Positions 43,787 through 51,890 of a DNA stretch of 55,824 bases are shown here, one piece after another. The DNA comes from UBA993 sp964485855 (GTDB lineage Bacteria; Bacillota; Dethiobacteria; DTU022): positions 1-55,824 of the forward strand of contig CAZAKI010000012.1 in the NCBI GenBank assembly GCA_964485855.1, given 5' to 3'. Position 1 is the first letter of the stretch; each line of letters begins with the position of its first letter. A model generated the notes under the pieces. It searched no databases. It saw nothing but the letters and a program-made list of their open reading frames with translations, and had not been told where the DNA came from. The translations under genes and the position numbers were made by a program.

Positions 43787-43959
43787 TTTTATGCCCCCTT
43801 ATTAAACAACTGTTTATCCTGGTTGAACGCTTAATATAATGCTCGTTTTTAAGCTTTCATCCCAGGTGATTTTAACACAAAAATAAAAATTCAATATAAC
43901 CATCGAACATTCCTGCCCTTGAGCATTAAAAAGTACTTTTATGCTGCTTCCTTTATTTG

Positions 43960-43989
43960 TTGACCCCTTTTATCGTGCTGGTGTAGAAT
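43960..43989 (+). promoter_or_regulatory. Promoter of trxA
   Basis: TTGACC (43960-43965), an 18-nt spacer and TAGAAT (43984-43989) lie about 50 nt before trxA. The rest of the 255-bp divergent gap holds no gene. Confidence 0.65.
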
Positions 43990-44041
43990 GGAAAAAAGCA
44001 GGGCTCCATGAACCCTGATCACCCAAAGGAGGAAATAATAG

Positions 44042-44368
44042 ATGGCTGGAGCAGTACTGGAAATTAATGAAGATCGATTTGACCAGGAGGTAGTTCAGGC
44101 AGATCTTCCCGTCCTGGTTGATTTTTGGGCTCCCTGGTGCGGTCCCTGTAAGATGCTGGGTCCGGTTTTGGAGGAATTAGCCTCGGCTAACGATGGTCGG
44201 CTAAAAGTGGTTAAAGTTAATGTTGACGAGAATCCCGATCTGGCTCAGAAATTTGAAGTCATGGGCATTCCGGCAATGTTTTTATTTAAAAATGGTGATG
44301 TAATCGATAGTTTCACCGGCGCGATGAGCAAACAGGCATTGACCGAGAAGATTGATAAATATATTTAG
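44042..44368 (+). CDS. trxA: Thioredoxin
   Basis: A 108-aa classical thioredoxin with the active site WAPWCGPCKML (Cys about 33 and 36), the cis-proline motif MGIPAMFLFKNG and the typical VVKVNVDENPDLAQKFEV. It reduces protein disulfides in the cytoplasm. AAAGGAGG lies 9 nt before the ATG. The stop is TAG, with a backup TAA four codons further on. No thioredoxin reductase gene is adjacent. Confidence 0.96.
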   Translation: MAGAVLEINEDRFDQEVVQADLPVLVDFWAPWCGPCKMLGPVLEELASANDGRLKVVKVNVDENPDLAQKFEVMGIPAMFLFKNGDVIDSFTGAMSKQALTEKIDKYI

Positions 44369-44481
44369 TGCATTGTTTAAGAGCTGAGTCCTTTATTTTT
44401 TACAAATATATGGCATATGGCAGGATCGCATCTGGACGCGGCGAATGAAGTAATATATCGCGAAAGGATGTGCTGTTTGCC

Positions 44482-44733
44482 ATGAAAAGATGCGAGATTG
44501 GCCGGGTTACTCACTACTATAGCAAGATCGGTGTGGCCATTATCAGCCTTGAAGATCAGCTATCAACCGGGGATCGAATCGCGATAGTTGGTTCAACTAC
44601 CGATCTGGAGCAGGACGTTAAATCGATCCAGGTTGAACATCAGAATATCGATCAGGCCTCATCCGGTGATCTGGTTGGCCTGAAAGTTCAGGATAAGGTA
44701 AGGGAAGGCGACACGGTTTTTAAATTGATCTAA
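44482..44733 (+). CDS. EF-Tu domain-2-like small protein
   Basis: An 83-aa protein made only of a translation-factor beta-barrel (EF-Tu domain 2-like): CEIGRVTHYYSKIGVAIISLED, then SIQVEHQNIDQASSGDLVGLKV and KVREGDTVFKLI. Such proteins are often encoded beside U32 peptidases, where the same fold is fused or separate; no U32 gene is here. The ATG at 44482 matches the family start; an in-frame GTG at 44470 has no better ribosome site. The role is unknown, perhaps RNA or tRNA binding. Confidence 0.78.
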   Translation: MKRCEIGRVTHYYSKIGVAIISLEDQLSTGDRIAIVGSTTDLEQDVKSIQVEHQNIDQASSGDLVGLKVQDKVREGDTVFKLI

Positions 44734-44827
44734 AAGATGCCGTTTTCGATCATTCTAGATTTTAGCATTTTCCAGGATCAGCAGGCGATCTTTCAACAAC
44801 CGGTTCATTGAAGATTAAGGTGATCAA

Positions 44828-45607
44828 TTGATTTCTCATTCAGGGCATAACAGGCAATCCAAGCGCGGTTGTCATGAAGAACCATGTTTAGAAAGCAGGA
44901 ATAGCAGGCAGTTGGCCCTGGTCGGTGTGATCAGGGCTGTTCCTATTATGCTGGGCTATTTACCGATCGGCATGGCTTTTGGTGTCCTGGCTTCGACGGC
45001 CGGGCTCACTCTCTACAGCGCCGCTGCCATGTCTGTTTTTGTTTTTGCCGGTTCGGCCCAGTTAATTTCAGTTGGCTTGATCGCCTCGGGCGCAACTGTA
45101 GCCGCTATTACCGGCACCGTTTTTTTAGTTAACCTGCGCCATCTGCTGATGAGTGCTTCACTGGCGCCATATCTGAAAAAGTTCAAAATCTGGCAGCAGG
45201 TGCTCTTCAGTTTCGAGTTGACCGATGAATCATTCGCCGTCCATTCAGCTTATTTCCGGCAACATGGCGTGCCGCCCTTCAGCGAGCTTTTTGCCCTTAA
45301 TTTTGCGGCCCAGTTGGCCTGGATCTGCGGCACAATTGCCGGCGCCTGGATTGGCGGGCGTCTGACATTGCAAATCGAAAGTTACGGTCTAGACTTTGCC
45401 TTACCCGCAATGTTTATTGCCCTGCTGGTAATGCAGATCGAACTTAAAAAACATTTAGTGATCGCTTTACTGGCAGCGGCCCTCGGACTATTTTTTTATC
45501 TGCTTGGTATGAACCAACTATATATTGTCATGGCTACGATCATTGCCGCTACCTGCGGGGTAGTATATGACAAGCGAAGATCAGGGGGAGGAAGCGAAAA
45601 TGCCTGA
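44828..45607 (+). CDS. azlC: AzlC-family branched-chain amino-acid exporter large subunit
   Basis: A 259-aa membrane protein with about seven hydrophobic segments. The family motif is GYLPIGMAFGVLASTAGLTL, followed by SVFVFAGSAQLISVGLIASGA and LRHLLMSASLAPYLKKF. With AzlD it exports branched-chain amino acids or their analogues. The start is TTG with AAGGTGA 5 nt upstream; the first 25 residues are hydrophilic and carry two cysteines and two histidines, longer than usual, so a later start cannot be excluded. It overlaps azlD by 8 nt. Confidence 0.9.
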   Translation: MISHSGHNRQSKRGCHEEPCLESRNSRQLALVGVIRAVPIMLGYLPIGMAFGVLASTAGLTLYSAAAMSVFVFAGSAQLISVGLIASGATVAAITGTVFLVNLRHLLMSASLAPYLKKFKIWQQVLFSFELTDESFAVHSAYFRQHGVPPFSELFALNFAAQLAWICGTIAGAWIGGRLTLQIESYGLDFALPAMFIALLVMQIELKKHLVIALLAAALGLFFYLLGMNQLYIVMATIIAATCGVVYDKRRSGGGSENA

Positions 45608-45923
45608 AATTGCTGTGCTCATTTTCCTGATGGCCCTGGTTACGTTTATTCCCCGGATGCTGCCGGCCATTTTCCTTTCCAGGCGCAGTCTTCCCGCACC
45701 TTTAACCCTCTGGTTGTCTTATGTTCCGGTTGCTGTCCTGGCCGCGCTTTTGGCCCCTGCCTTGTTTGCGCCTTCCGGCGGCATTGATTTTACCCTGCAA
45801 ACAAATCCGAATTTTTGGGTGGCGATCCCCGTTTTTATCACCGCTTATTTTAGCCGTAATCTTTTTATCACCGTTCTAACAGGCATGATCCTCATGGCCC
45901 TGTTGCGAACTATGATCTTCTAG
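45600..45923 (+). CDS. azlD: AzlD-family exporter small subunit
   Basis: A 107-aa protein with four hydrophobic segments and the AzlD pattern ALVTFIPRMLPAIFLSRR, WLSYVPVAVLAALLAPALF, and AYFSRNLFITVLTGM. It forms the exporter with AzlC. ATG at 45600 has GGGGGAGGA about 8 nt upstream and lies in the end of azlC. The stop is TAG and the next in-frame stop is 19 codons away, so suppression would add an 18-residue tail after the pyrrolysine. Confidence 0.9.
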   Translation: MPEIAVLIFLMALVTFIPRMLPAIFLSRRSLPAPLTLWLSYVPVAVLAALLAPALFAPSGGIDFTLQTNPNFWVAIPVFITAYFSRNLFITVLTGMILMALLRTMIF

Positions 45924-45984
45924 AGCAGTAAGAAATTATGTGCATCAAAGCATAATAATATAGTAAAAATATGTATATAAAAAA

Positions 45985-46014
45985 TTGGCCGATAATTCGT
46001 GATTATGGTATAAT
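45985..46014 (+). promoter_or_regulatory. Promoter and 5' hairpin of aldehyde oxidoreductase gene
   Basis: TTGGCC (45985-45990), an 18-nt spacer and a perfect TATAAT (46009-46014) are followed at the predicted start by an 8-bp hairpin, AAACGATC / GATCGTTT (46020-46045), which would cap the mRNA 5' end. Confidence 0.6.
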
Positions 46015-46086
46015 TTTAGAAACGATCTTAATTGGTTGATCGTTTTAGATGCTTCACTATAAATAAAATAATGAGGTGGAATGCAG

Positions 46087-47826
46087 ATGGAAAAACTTTT
46101 ACGTGTCAACATGACAGACAGGACGGTTAAGGTGGAACCCCTACCCGAAAAGTACAAGGGTAAGGGAGGGCGCTGGCTGAGTTCCATGGTTGTCAGTGAT
46201 GAAGTCCCGGCAGATTGTCACCCTTTAGGTCCCAATAACAAGCTGGTTTTTGCTCCAGGATTTTTATCTGGAACCCGGGCTCCAAACTCCGGAAGGATTT
46301 CAGTCGGGGGAAAATCTCCCCTCACCGGAGGGATCAAGGAAGCCAATGCCGGTTCACCTTTTCCCCAGAAACTGGCCCGTATGGGTTACGCGGCAATCAT
46401 TGTTGAAGGGTTACCCACCGATCAGAAAACCTATCTTTTAAAGGTTGATGTCAAAGGTGGAGAGTTGCAGGAGGCTGATGATCTGAAAGGCGTTGGCGCT
46501 TATGAAAGCGGTAAAAAGGTTTGGAAAAAATTCGGCGAAAAAACTGCTTTTGTCGTTAACGGTCCGGCCGGAGAAGCAAAGATGGCCATGGCTGGACTTG
46601 CTTTTAACGACCCCGAAGGCCGGGCTGCCCGCTATGCCGGACGCGGAGGCTTAGGCGCAGTGATGGGTAGTAAAGGTCTTAAAGCAATCGTGCTTGATGA
46701 TACCGATGCTCCCGGTGTTAAACCAGCCGATGAAGAGCTTCTTAAATCAGGCCAGAAAAAGCTGGCCGATGCGATTCTCTCCCACGATGTAACCAAGAAG
46801 GGCGGAGCCCTGAACAGCTACGGCACGGCGGTGCTGATTAATATCCTGAATGAAGCGGGCGGTTTGCCGACCAATAACTTCAGCTCCGGTGTCTTTGAAG
46901 GAGCGTCGAAAATCAGCGGAGAAGCCCTGGCTGAGGCTGCCGAGAAGCGTGGCGGAGTGGGCACCATGGGACACCGTTGCCACCCCGGCTGTATCATCAA
47001 CTGCTCCACTGTTTACCCCAACAAAGACGGCAGCGAACATGTTTCCAGTGTGGAATATGAATCAATCTGGGCCCTGGGCGCTAACTGCGGTATTGATGAT
47101 CTCGATCTGGTTGCAGAGCTGGTTTGGCAGTGTAACGATTTGGGCCTCGATACAATCGAGGCCGGTGTAGCCTTAGGTGTGGCGATGGAAGCCGGGCTGG
47201 CAAAATTTGGTGACGGACCGGCCGCACTAAAAATGATGGAAGAAATTCGCAATCGCACCCCGCTTGGCCATATCCTTGGCCAGGGAGCCCAGTTTACCGG
47301 TGAAGCCTACGGTGTAACCCGAATTCCTACTGTTAAACGTCAGGGCATGCCGGCTTATGAACCGCGGGCGGTGAAAGGTATCGGTATCACTTACGCTCAT
47401 TCAACCATGGGGGCCGATCATACTGCAGGGTATACCATTGCACCTGAAATCCTGGCCGTTGGCGGTAAGGCCGATCCGCTGACTAAGATGGATAAAGTAA
47501 AACTTTCTAAGGGGCTGCAGGATGCGACAGCCTTTCTCGATTCAGCAGGCTACTGCATCTTTATTGCTTTTCCAATCCTCGACATCCCCAGCGGTTTCGA
47601 AGGTGTGGTTGAAACTACAAATGGGATGCTTGGCACTAAATATACGGCAGAAGATGTTGGAAAGATCGGTGACCAGATTTTACGGTTGGAAAGAGATTTC
47701 AACTTAAGAGCCGGTATCAGCAACGAAGCGGATCGCATGCCGGAATTCATGAAATACGAGAAACTTCCTCCTCACAATCAGGTTTGGGATGTCACTGAAG
47801 AAGAGCATGACTCTTTCTGGGACTAA
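46087..47826 (+). CDS. aor: Aldehyde:ferredoxin oxidoreductase family protein (W/Mo-bispterin)
   Basis: A 579-aa tungsten (or molybdenum) enzyme that oxidises aldehydes to acids with ferredoxin. The N-terminal domain has KLLRVNMTDRTVKVEPL, PNSGRISVGGKSPLTGGIKEAN and GRGGLGAVMGSKGLKAIVLD (pterin contacts). The [4Fe-4S] ligands are in HRCHPGCIINCSTVYP (C-x3-C-x3-C) with a fourth in DSAGYCIF near the C-terminus. ATG at 46087 is preferred: GAGGTGG then lies 9 nt upstream, while ATG at 46081 is too close. A MoaD-type gene follows 17 nt behind. Confidence 0.92.
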   Translation: MEKLLRVNMTDRTVKVEPLPEKYKGKGGRWLSSMVVSDEVPADCHPLGPNNKLVFAPGFLSGTRAPNSGRISVGGKSPLTGGIKEANAGSPFPQKLARMGYAAIIVEGLPTDQKTYLLKVDVKGGELQEADDLKGVGAYESGKKVWKKFGEKTAFVVNGPAGEAKMAMAGLAFNDPEGRAARYAGRGGLGAVMGSKGLKAIVLDDTDAPGVKPADEELLKSGQKKLADAILSHDVTKKGGALNSYGTAVLINILNEAGGLPTNNFSSGVFEGASKISGEALAEAAEKRGGVGTMGHRCHPGCIINCSTVYPNKDGSEHVSSVEYESIWALGANCGIDDLDLVAELVWQCNDLGLDTIEAGVALGVAMEAGLAKFGDGPAALKMMEEIRNRTPLGHILGQGAQFTGEAYGVTRIPTVKRQGMPAYEPRAVKGIGITYAHSTMGADHTAGYTIAPEILAVGGKADPLTKMDKVKLSKGLQDATAFLDSAGYCIFIAFPILDIPSGFEGVVETTNGMLGTKYTAEDVGKIGDQILRLERDFNLRAGISNEADRMPEFMKYEKLPPHNQVWDVTEEEHDSFWD

Positions 47827-47843
47827 CCGGTAAGTGAGTAAAG

Positions 47844-48083
47844 ATGATCGTTAAAGTGCGTCTTTATGCGACCCTCTCTCGCTACAACCCCGAAGGGAAT
47901 GGTAATCACCCTTTCACGGTTGAGCTGAAAGCTGATTCTGATGTGTCCGATCTGCTGGATCAGCTGGGTGTGCCTGAGGGAGAAGTAAAGCAGGTCTTTA
48001 TCAGACATAAAGCCCGCCAGCTGGATTATCAGCTTAAAGATGGCGAGCAGGTGGCTGTCTTCCCGGCGGTCGCCGGCGGGTAG
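47844..48083 (+). CDS. moaD: MoaD/ThiS-family sulfur carrier for molybdopterin
   Basis: A 79-aa beta-grasp protein with VKVRLYATLSRYNPEG, DVSDLLDQLGVPEGEVKQVFI and the C-terminus VFPAVAGG. The terminal Gly-Gly can form the thiocarboxylate that donates sulfur for molybdopterin dithiolene, the ligand of W or Mo in the preceding oxidoreductase. Many AOR genes have such a partner downstream. The stop is TAG, followed two codons later by TGA. Confidence 0.9.
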   Translation: MIVKVRLYATLSRYNPEGNGNHPFTVELKADSDVSDLLDQLGVPEGEVKQVFIRHKARQLDYQLKDGEQVAVFPAVAGG

Positions 48084-48096
48084 TCTTGAACAATTG

Positions 48097-48136
48097 AATA
48101 GCCCGGTGTGACGCTAGTCACACCGGGCTATTTTTA
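48097..48136 (+). terminator. Terminator of aor-moaD
   Basis: AATAGCCCGGTGTGAC pairs perfectly with its complement over 16 bp around the loop GCTA, followed by TTTACC. The spacer after it (48137-48316) holds three copies of CTCGAAT (48187, 48201, 48222) but no gene. Confidence 0.93.
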
Positions 48137-48316
48137 CCAAATAAATATTTAAACCATTGAATGGCTTACAGCACAGTTTCTAATTTCTCGAATGAACTTT
48201 CTCGAATATTAATTGAACTCCCTCGAATAAATAAGTAAGTCTAAATCTCTCCCTACTTTGAGGGGGGAAGTCGGGGTGAGGGAGAAAAAACCTAATTATT
48301 ATGTTCTTTTCACGTA

Positions 48317-48544
48317 TCAAACAGAATATTTGCCCAGGTTTTCTGCAACCCAGAACTTTATTACTGACTGTCGTGGCACCCCTAGGCGCTTTGCTTCCTT
48401 ATCGAGGGCCTCAACCATCCAAACCGGAAAATCTACGTTAACCCTCTGCAGTTTTTCATTAGGCCGCACTGTCTTTGATCGGTCAAGATATCCTGTGATG
48501 TCTTTTCCATCCTCAAATAGTTTTTCAAGCTCATTAGCTTTCAT
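48317..48544 (-). CDS. brnA: BrnA/CopG-type antitoxin
   Basis: A 75-aa antitoxin. The N-terminal half is charged and probably flexible (MKANELEKLFEDGKDITGY); the C-terminal half is a ribbon-helix-helix DNA-binding domain (LQRVNVDFPVWMVEALDKEA, then RLGVPRQSVIKFWVAENL). It binds BrnT and represses the pair. ATG at 48544 has GAGGAGG about 9 nt upstream; a TTG at 48553 is too close to that site. It overlaps the brnT stop by 11 nt, with toxin first and antitoxin second, as usual for brnTA. Confidence 0.86.
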   Translation of the reverse strand: MKANELEKLFEDGKDITGYLDRSKTVRPNEKLQRVNVDFPVWMVEALDKEAKRLGVPRQSVIKFWVAENLGKYSV

Positions 48545-48794
48545 AGATTGCAACCTCCTCAGGGCGACTCCTTCTAATCGAGATCAGCCGTATTTTATCG
48601 TTACGTAAAGTAATGATGGCCGACCAAAACTTGTTATCAATCTTGCCGATAGCGAGATATCGAGGTTCATCTTCTGTTCTTGCTCTGATCACGATCAGAT
48701 GCGGATCCGCAAAAAGCTTTTGGCCATCAATGAAGTCAATGCCATGCTTTTGCTGATTGCTTTTACTCTTTTGCGGATCAAATTCAGATAACAT
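48534..48794 (-). CDS. brnT: BrnT-family ribonuclease toxin (DUF497)
   Basis: An 86-aa toxin of the RelE-like BrnT fold: FDPQKSKSNQQKHGIDFIDG, YLAIGKIDNKFWSAIITLRND, KIRLISIRRSRPEEVAIYES. The basic C-terminal IRRSR carries likely catalytic arginines. It cleaves RNA and stops growth unless bound by BrnA. No Shine-Dalgarno sequence precedes the ATG, and the operator-like repeat touches the start codon, so the mRNA may be almost leaderless and poorly translated, which would keep toxin low. Confidence 0.88.
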   Translation of the reverse strand: MLSEFDPQKSKSNQQKHGIDFIDGQKLFADPHLIVIRARTEDEPRYLAIGKIDNKFWSAIITLRNDKIRLISIRRSRPEEVAIYES

Positions 48795-48822
48795 GGTATA
48801 ATAAATATACTATAAATATACC
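48795..48822 (-). promoter_or_regulatory. Inverted repeat (GGTATA-N16-TATACC) at brnTA start
   Basis: GGTATA at 48795-48800 and TATACC at 48817-48822 frame an AT-rich centre with TATAGT/TATATT promoter-like hexamers. It directly abuts the brnT ATG. I infer the autoregulatory operator of the BrnT-BrnA complex. Confidence 0.6.
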
Positions 48823-48845
48823 AGAAGATCAACTAATTATTTGTC

Positions 48846-48874
48846 TTTACTTTAAGCTGTAAGCTTAAAGTAAA
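48846..48874. repeat. Perfect 13-bp inverted repeat
   Basis: TTTACTTTAAGCT pairs with AGCTTAAAGTAAA across a 3-nt loop. There is no T-tract on either side, so it is a weak terminator candidate; it may be a protein-binding site for the divergent brnTA and MBL genes. Confidence 0.5.
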
Positions 48875-48993
48875 AAGAGGACTTGACCTAACAAATCAGG
48901 TGGGACTTAGACCCCTGAATTGTAGCGTTTTATGATATGATACAAAAAGATTTCTAACAACAGTTCGAATAATAGAGATTTAGGAGGATATTT

Positions 48994-49689
48994 ATGCAAC
49001 TGACTGAAAAACTCTATTGGTATCCCTGGCAGGGCAGGGCCAACAACTGTAACAGCATCATTTACACGGGCAGCAAGATGGTCCTCTTTGACCCCGGTCA
49101 TATTTACAACGATTTTAATGAAAGCTGTCTTGAAACTTTGCACCGCCAGGCTGATGCGGATGGGCTTTCTTTAAAGGATGTTGATCTGATTCTCTGCACC
49201 CACGGGCATCCGGATCATGTTGAAGCGGCAGGTCTGGTCCGCAAAGAAAGCGGGGCTGCTTTTGGCATCAGCCGGGATGACGAATTTATATTGGAAGCGA
49301 TCATGCAGCATTATGCCTCCCATAGTGGCAAGGAACTGCCCGACTTAAAGCCCGATTTCTACTTGGAAGAAGGGATGCTCAACCTTAATGAAGACGAACC
49401 GGACGGCGAAAAAATTCAGGTGATTACTTCTCCCGGGCATTCCCCGGGCTGTGTCTGTTTTTACCTGCCTGCCGAAAAAACGCTAATCAGCGGCGATACC
49501 ATTTTTCAGAACAGTATCGGCAGGACCGACCTGCCCGGCGGGGATCTGAATATCATGGCTGAAAGCGTTGATAAACTGGCTGCCCTGGATAATATTGAAC
49601 GCCTGTTACCCGGCCATATGGGCCACATAGCAGGTGCTGCGGAAGTAAAAAATAATTTTTCCCAGATCAAGCGCTTTTTCTTTTCCTGA
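48994..49689 (+). CDS. MBL-fold metallo-hydrolase
   Basis: A 231-aa metallo-beta-lactamase-fold protein with the metal motif CTHGHPDHVEA (about 68-77), SPGHSPGCVCFY (about 148), SGDTIFQNSIGRTDLPGGD and LPGHMGH. The SIGRTDLPGG segment is typical of glyoxalase II/persulfide dioxygenase-like members, but substrate assignment needs more than motifs. AGGAGGA lies 8 nt before the ATG. It has no obvious link to the mannan genes that follow. Confidence 0.88.
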   Translation: MQLTEKLYWYPWQGRANNCNSIIYTGSKMVLFDPGHIYNDFNESCLETLHRQADADGLSLKDVDLILCTHGHPDHVEAAGLVRKESGAAFGISRDDEFILEAIMQHYASHSGKELPDLKPDFYLEEGMLNLNEDEPDGEKIQVITSPGHSPGCVCFYLPAEKTLISGDTIFQNSIGRTDLPGGDLNIMAESVDKLAALDNIERLLPGHMGHIAGAAEVKNNFSQIKRFFFS

Positions 49690-49757
49690 TCACCGCTCAG
49701 CAAGCGGGCAGGAAATAGGCACCGTTTTAAAGAAATATACATAAGGCAGTTGTAGCC

Positions 49758-49779
49758 CTACACTGTGTATCCAGTTATC
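49758..49779. repeat. 22-bp intergenic repeat, copy 2
   Basis: Identical to 37951-37972. It ends 16 bp before the GH130 start codon and runs into a second CCAGTTAT, forming a short tandem. Confidence 0.7.
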
Positions 49780-49795
49780 CAGTTATGGTGATCAT

Positions 49796-50794
49796 ATGGT
49801 AAAAAAAGGAGAAAAAGAACAGATGATTTTTAATAACCACCACGGGCCGCTGGTGCTCTTCAGACGTTTTGAAGGTAACCCGGTTCTCACTCCCGATATC
49901 TGGCCTTACCCGGTTAATGCTACCTTTAATCCGGGAGCCATTCGGCATGAAGGAGAAACCCACTTATTAGTGCGCGTTGAGGATATGCGAGGGTTTTCAC
50001 ATTTAGCCCAGGCCCGCAGTAAAGATGGAAAAACGGACTGGCAGATTGATCCAAAACCAATTTTAGCCCCTGATCCTGATTACAACGAAGAGCGTTGGGG
50101 GATTGAAGATCCCCGTATTGTCTGGCTTGAGGATTTAGAACAATATGCAATGACCTACGTTTCTTTCTCCAAGGATGGCCCTGTGGTTTCGATGGCTCTT
50201 TCCAGGAATTTACATACGTTTAAAAGACGCGGGGCGATGTTGCCTCCTGAGGATAAGGATGCGTCACTCTTCCCGCGGAAGATTAAAAACCGCTACCTGC
50301 TGATCCACCGGCCGATTATCCGCGGTGAGGCCCATATCTGGATTGCCAACTCGCCCGACTTAGTTCATTGGGGCGAACACAAAATATTGCTGCCAGTCCG
50401 TCCAGGCTGGTGGGATAGCACCCGGGTAGGTCTCGGACCGCCCCCGATCGAAACCAGTGAAGGTTGGTTAATCATCTATCACGGGGTAAGAATGACCGCT
50501 TCCGGCAGCCTGTACCGGGTTGGTCTGGCTTTGCTTGATCTTGATGAACCCTGGAAGATCGTGAAACGCTGCGACCAGTGGGTATTTGGCCCCCATGAAC
50601 CCTATGAAAGGGTGGGAGATGTGCCGGGTGTAACCTTCCCGACCGGAATTACTCATGATCCGGAAACAGATGATCTTCATATGTATTATGGGGCTGCCGA
50701 TACCAGTGTCTGCCTGGCGACAGCCAAACTGAAAGATTTGGTTGATTACCTCTTAAGCTGTAATGACTCAAAGGAGGAAGGCTTCTGTAACTAA
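49796..50794 (+). CDS. GH130-family mannoside phosphorylase
   Basis: A 332-aa five-bladed beta-propeller enzyme of glycoside hydrolase family 130, which cleaves or builds beta-mannosides with phosphate and mannose 1-phosphate. Family blocks are FNPGAIRHEGETHLLVRVED, GIEDPRIVW with the general-acid Asp, DASLFPRKIKNRYLLIHRP and YHGVRMTASGSLYRVGLALLD. The subtype (1,2- or 1,4-beta; oligosaccharide or mannosyl-GlcNAc) is not readable. An internal ATG at 49823, with AAAGGAG 11 nt upstream, is a possible start. It leads an operon with two glycosyltransferases and a GDP-mannose pyrophosphorylase. Confidence 0.9.
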   Translation: MVKKGEKEQMIFNNHHGPLVLFRRFEGNPVLTPDIWPYPVNATFNPGAIRHEGETHLLVRVEDMRGFSHLAQARSKDGKTDWQIDPKPILAPDPDYNEERWGIEDPRIVWLEDLEQYAMTYVSFSKDGPVVSMALSRNLHTFKRRGAMLPPEDKDASLFPRKIKNRYLLIHRPIIRGEAHIWIANSPDLVHWGEHKILLPVRPGWWDSTRVGLGPPPIETSEGWLIIYHGVRMTASGSLYRVGLALLDLDEPWKIVKRCDQWVFGPHEPYERVGDVPGVTFPTGITHDPETDDLHMYYGAADTSVCLATAKLKDLVDYLLSCNDSKEEGFCN

Positions 50795-50809
50795 GCCGCC
50801 GGAACAGCG

Positions 50810-51829
50810 ATGAAGATAGCGATGCTGGCCCCCATATCGTGGCGTACACCACCCCGTCATTATGGACCCTGGGAGTGGGTGGTCAGCATGCTCACCGAAG
50901 AGTTGGTTAAGCGGGATATCGAGGTTACCCTTTATGCCACCGCCGATTCGCTGACAACCGCCAGGTTACGTTCTGTAGCCGAGCGGCCCTGGTCGGAAGA
51001 CCCGGAGCTTGATCCTAAGGTTTGGGAATGTCTGCATATCTCGACCGTCTTTGAAGAGGCGGAGAATTACGATCTTATTCACAACCATTTTGATTTTTTA
51101 CCTCTCAGCTATGCCGGTCTGGTCACTACTCCGGTTTTGACTACGATCCACGGGTTTTCATCCCCCCGGATCCTACCGGTTTTCCGGAAATACAACGGCC
51201 GCGTACATTACGTGGCGATTAGCGCTGCCGATCGCTGCGCTGAATTAAAATATGCGGCTACTATTCATCACGGCATACCGGTTGCGAACTACCAGTTTAA
51301 TGCGACAGCTTCGCCTGAGGAATATTTGCTGTTTTTCGGACGCATCCATCACGATAAGGGTGTCTATGAATCAATCCGCCTGGCCAAGCAGGTTGAAGTT
51401 CCTTTAATTATTGCCGGCATTATTCAGGATCAAGATTATTTTGATCGTTACGTTTCACCTTATCTCGATGATCGCCAGGTGCGCTATATTGGACCTGTTG
51501 GTCCGGAGCAGAAGGGCGAACTTTTGGGCGGGGCAATTGCCCTGTTGCACCTGATTAATTTTGATGAACCTTTCGGTTTAAGCGTTGCGGAATCGATGGC
51601 CTGCGGCACTCCGGTCATTGCTTTCAACCGCGGTTCAATGCCCGAACTGATTGCTGACGGAATAAGCGGCTTCCTGGTCGACGATCTGGATCAGGCCAGG
51701 GATGCCATCATGAAAGTTTCCCAGATCAAGCGTTCAGACTGCCGCCGCCATGTTGAAGATAATTTTACAGTTGAGCTGATGGTCGATCGCTATATCAAGG
51801 TCTACAAGCAGATTATCGGCGATCAGTAA
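50810..51829 (+). CDS. Family 4 glycosyltransferase
   Basis: A 339-aa GT-B enzyme. The N-terminal part (APISWRTPPRHYGPWEWVVSML) and YDLIHNHFDFLPLSYAG bind the acceptor; the C-terminal part has LFFGRIHHDKGVYESIRLAK and EPFGLSVAESMACGTPVIAF with the EX7E nucleotide-sugar site. With GDP-mannose synthesis encoded in the same operon, it probably transfers mannose from GDP-mannose to a growing oligosaccharide. It begins 15 nt after the GH130 stop, with a weak ribosome site, so it is likely coupled to it. Confidence 0.88.
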   Translation: MKIAMLAPISWRTPPRHYGPWEWVVSMLTEELVKRDIEVTLYATADSLTTARLRSVAERPWSEDPELDPKVWECLHISTVFEEAENYDLIHNHFDFLPLSYAGLVTTPVLTTIHGFSSPRILPVFRKYNGRVHYVAISAADRCAELKYAATIHHGIPVANYQFNATASPEEYLLFFGRIHHDKGVYESIRLAKQVEVPLIIAGIIQDQDYFDRYVSPYLDDRQVRYIGPVGPEQKGELLGGAIALLHLINFDEPFGLSVAESMACGTPVIAFNRGSMPELIADGISGFLVDDLDQARDAIMKVSQIKRSDCRRHVEDNFTVELMVDRYIKVYKQIIGDQ

Positions 51830-51890
51830 CAATAATTTTTACTAGATATCGGCTCGCTAATCTCATCATTCGTGATATGAGGTGACCCAA

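Noticed and set aside
48240..48295. CTCTCCCT...AGGGAGA as terminator of brnA
   Set aside because: The arms pair only over about 7 bp with a long G-rich loop; it looks more like a degenerate dispersed repeat than a terminator.
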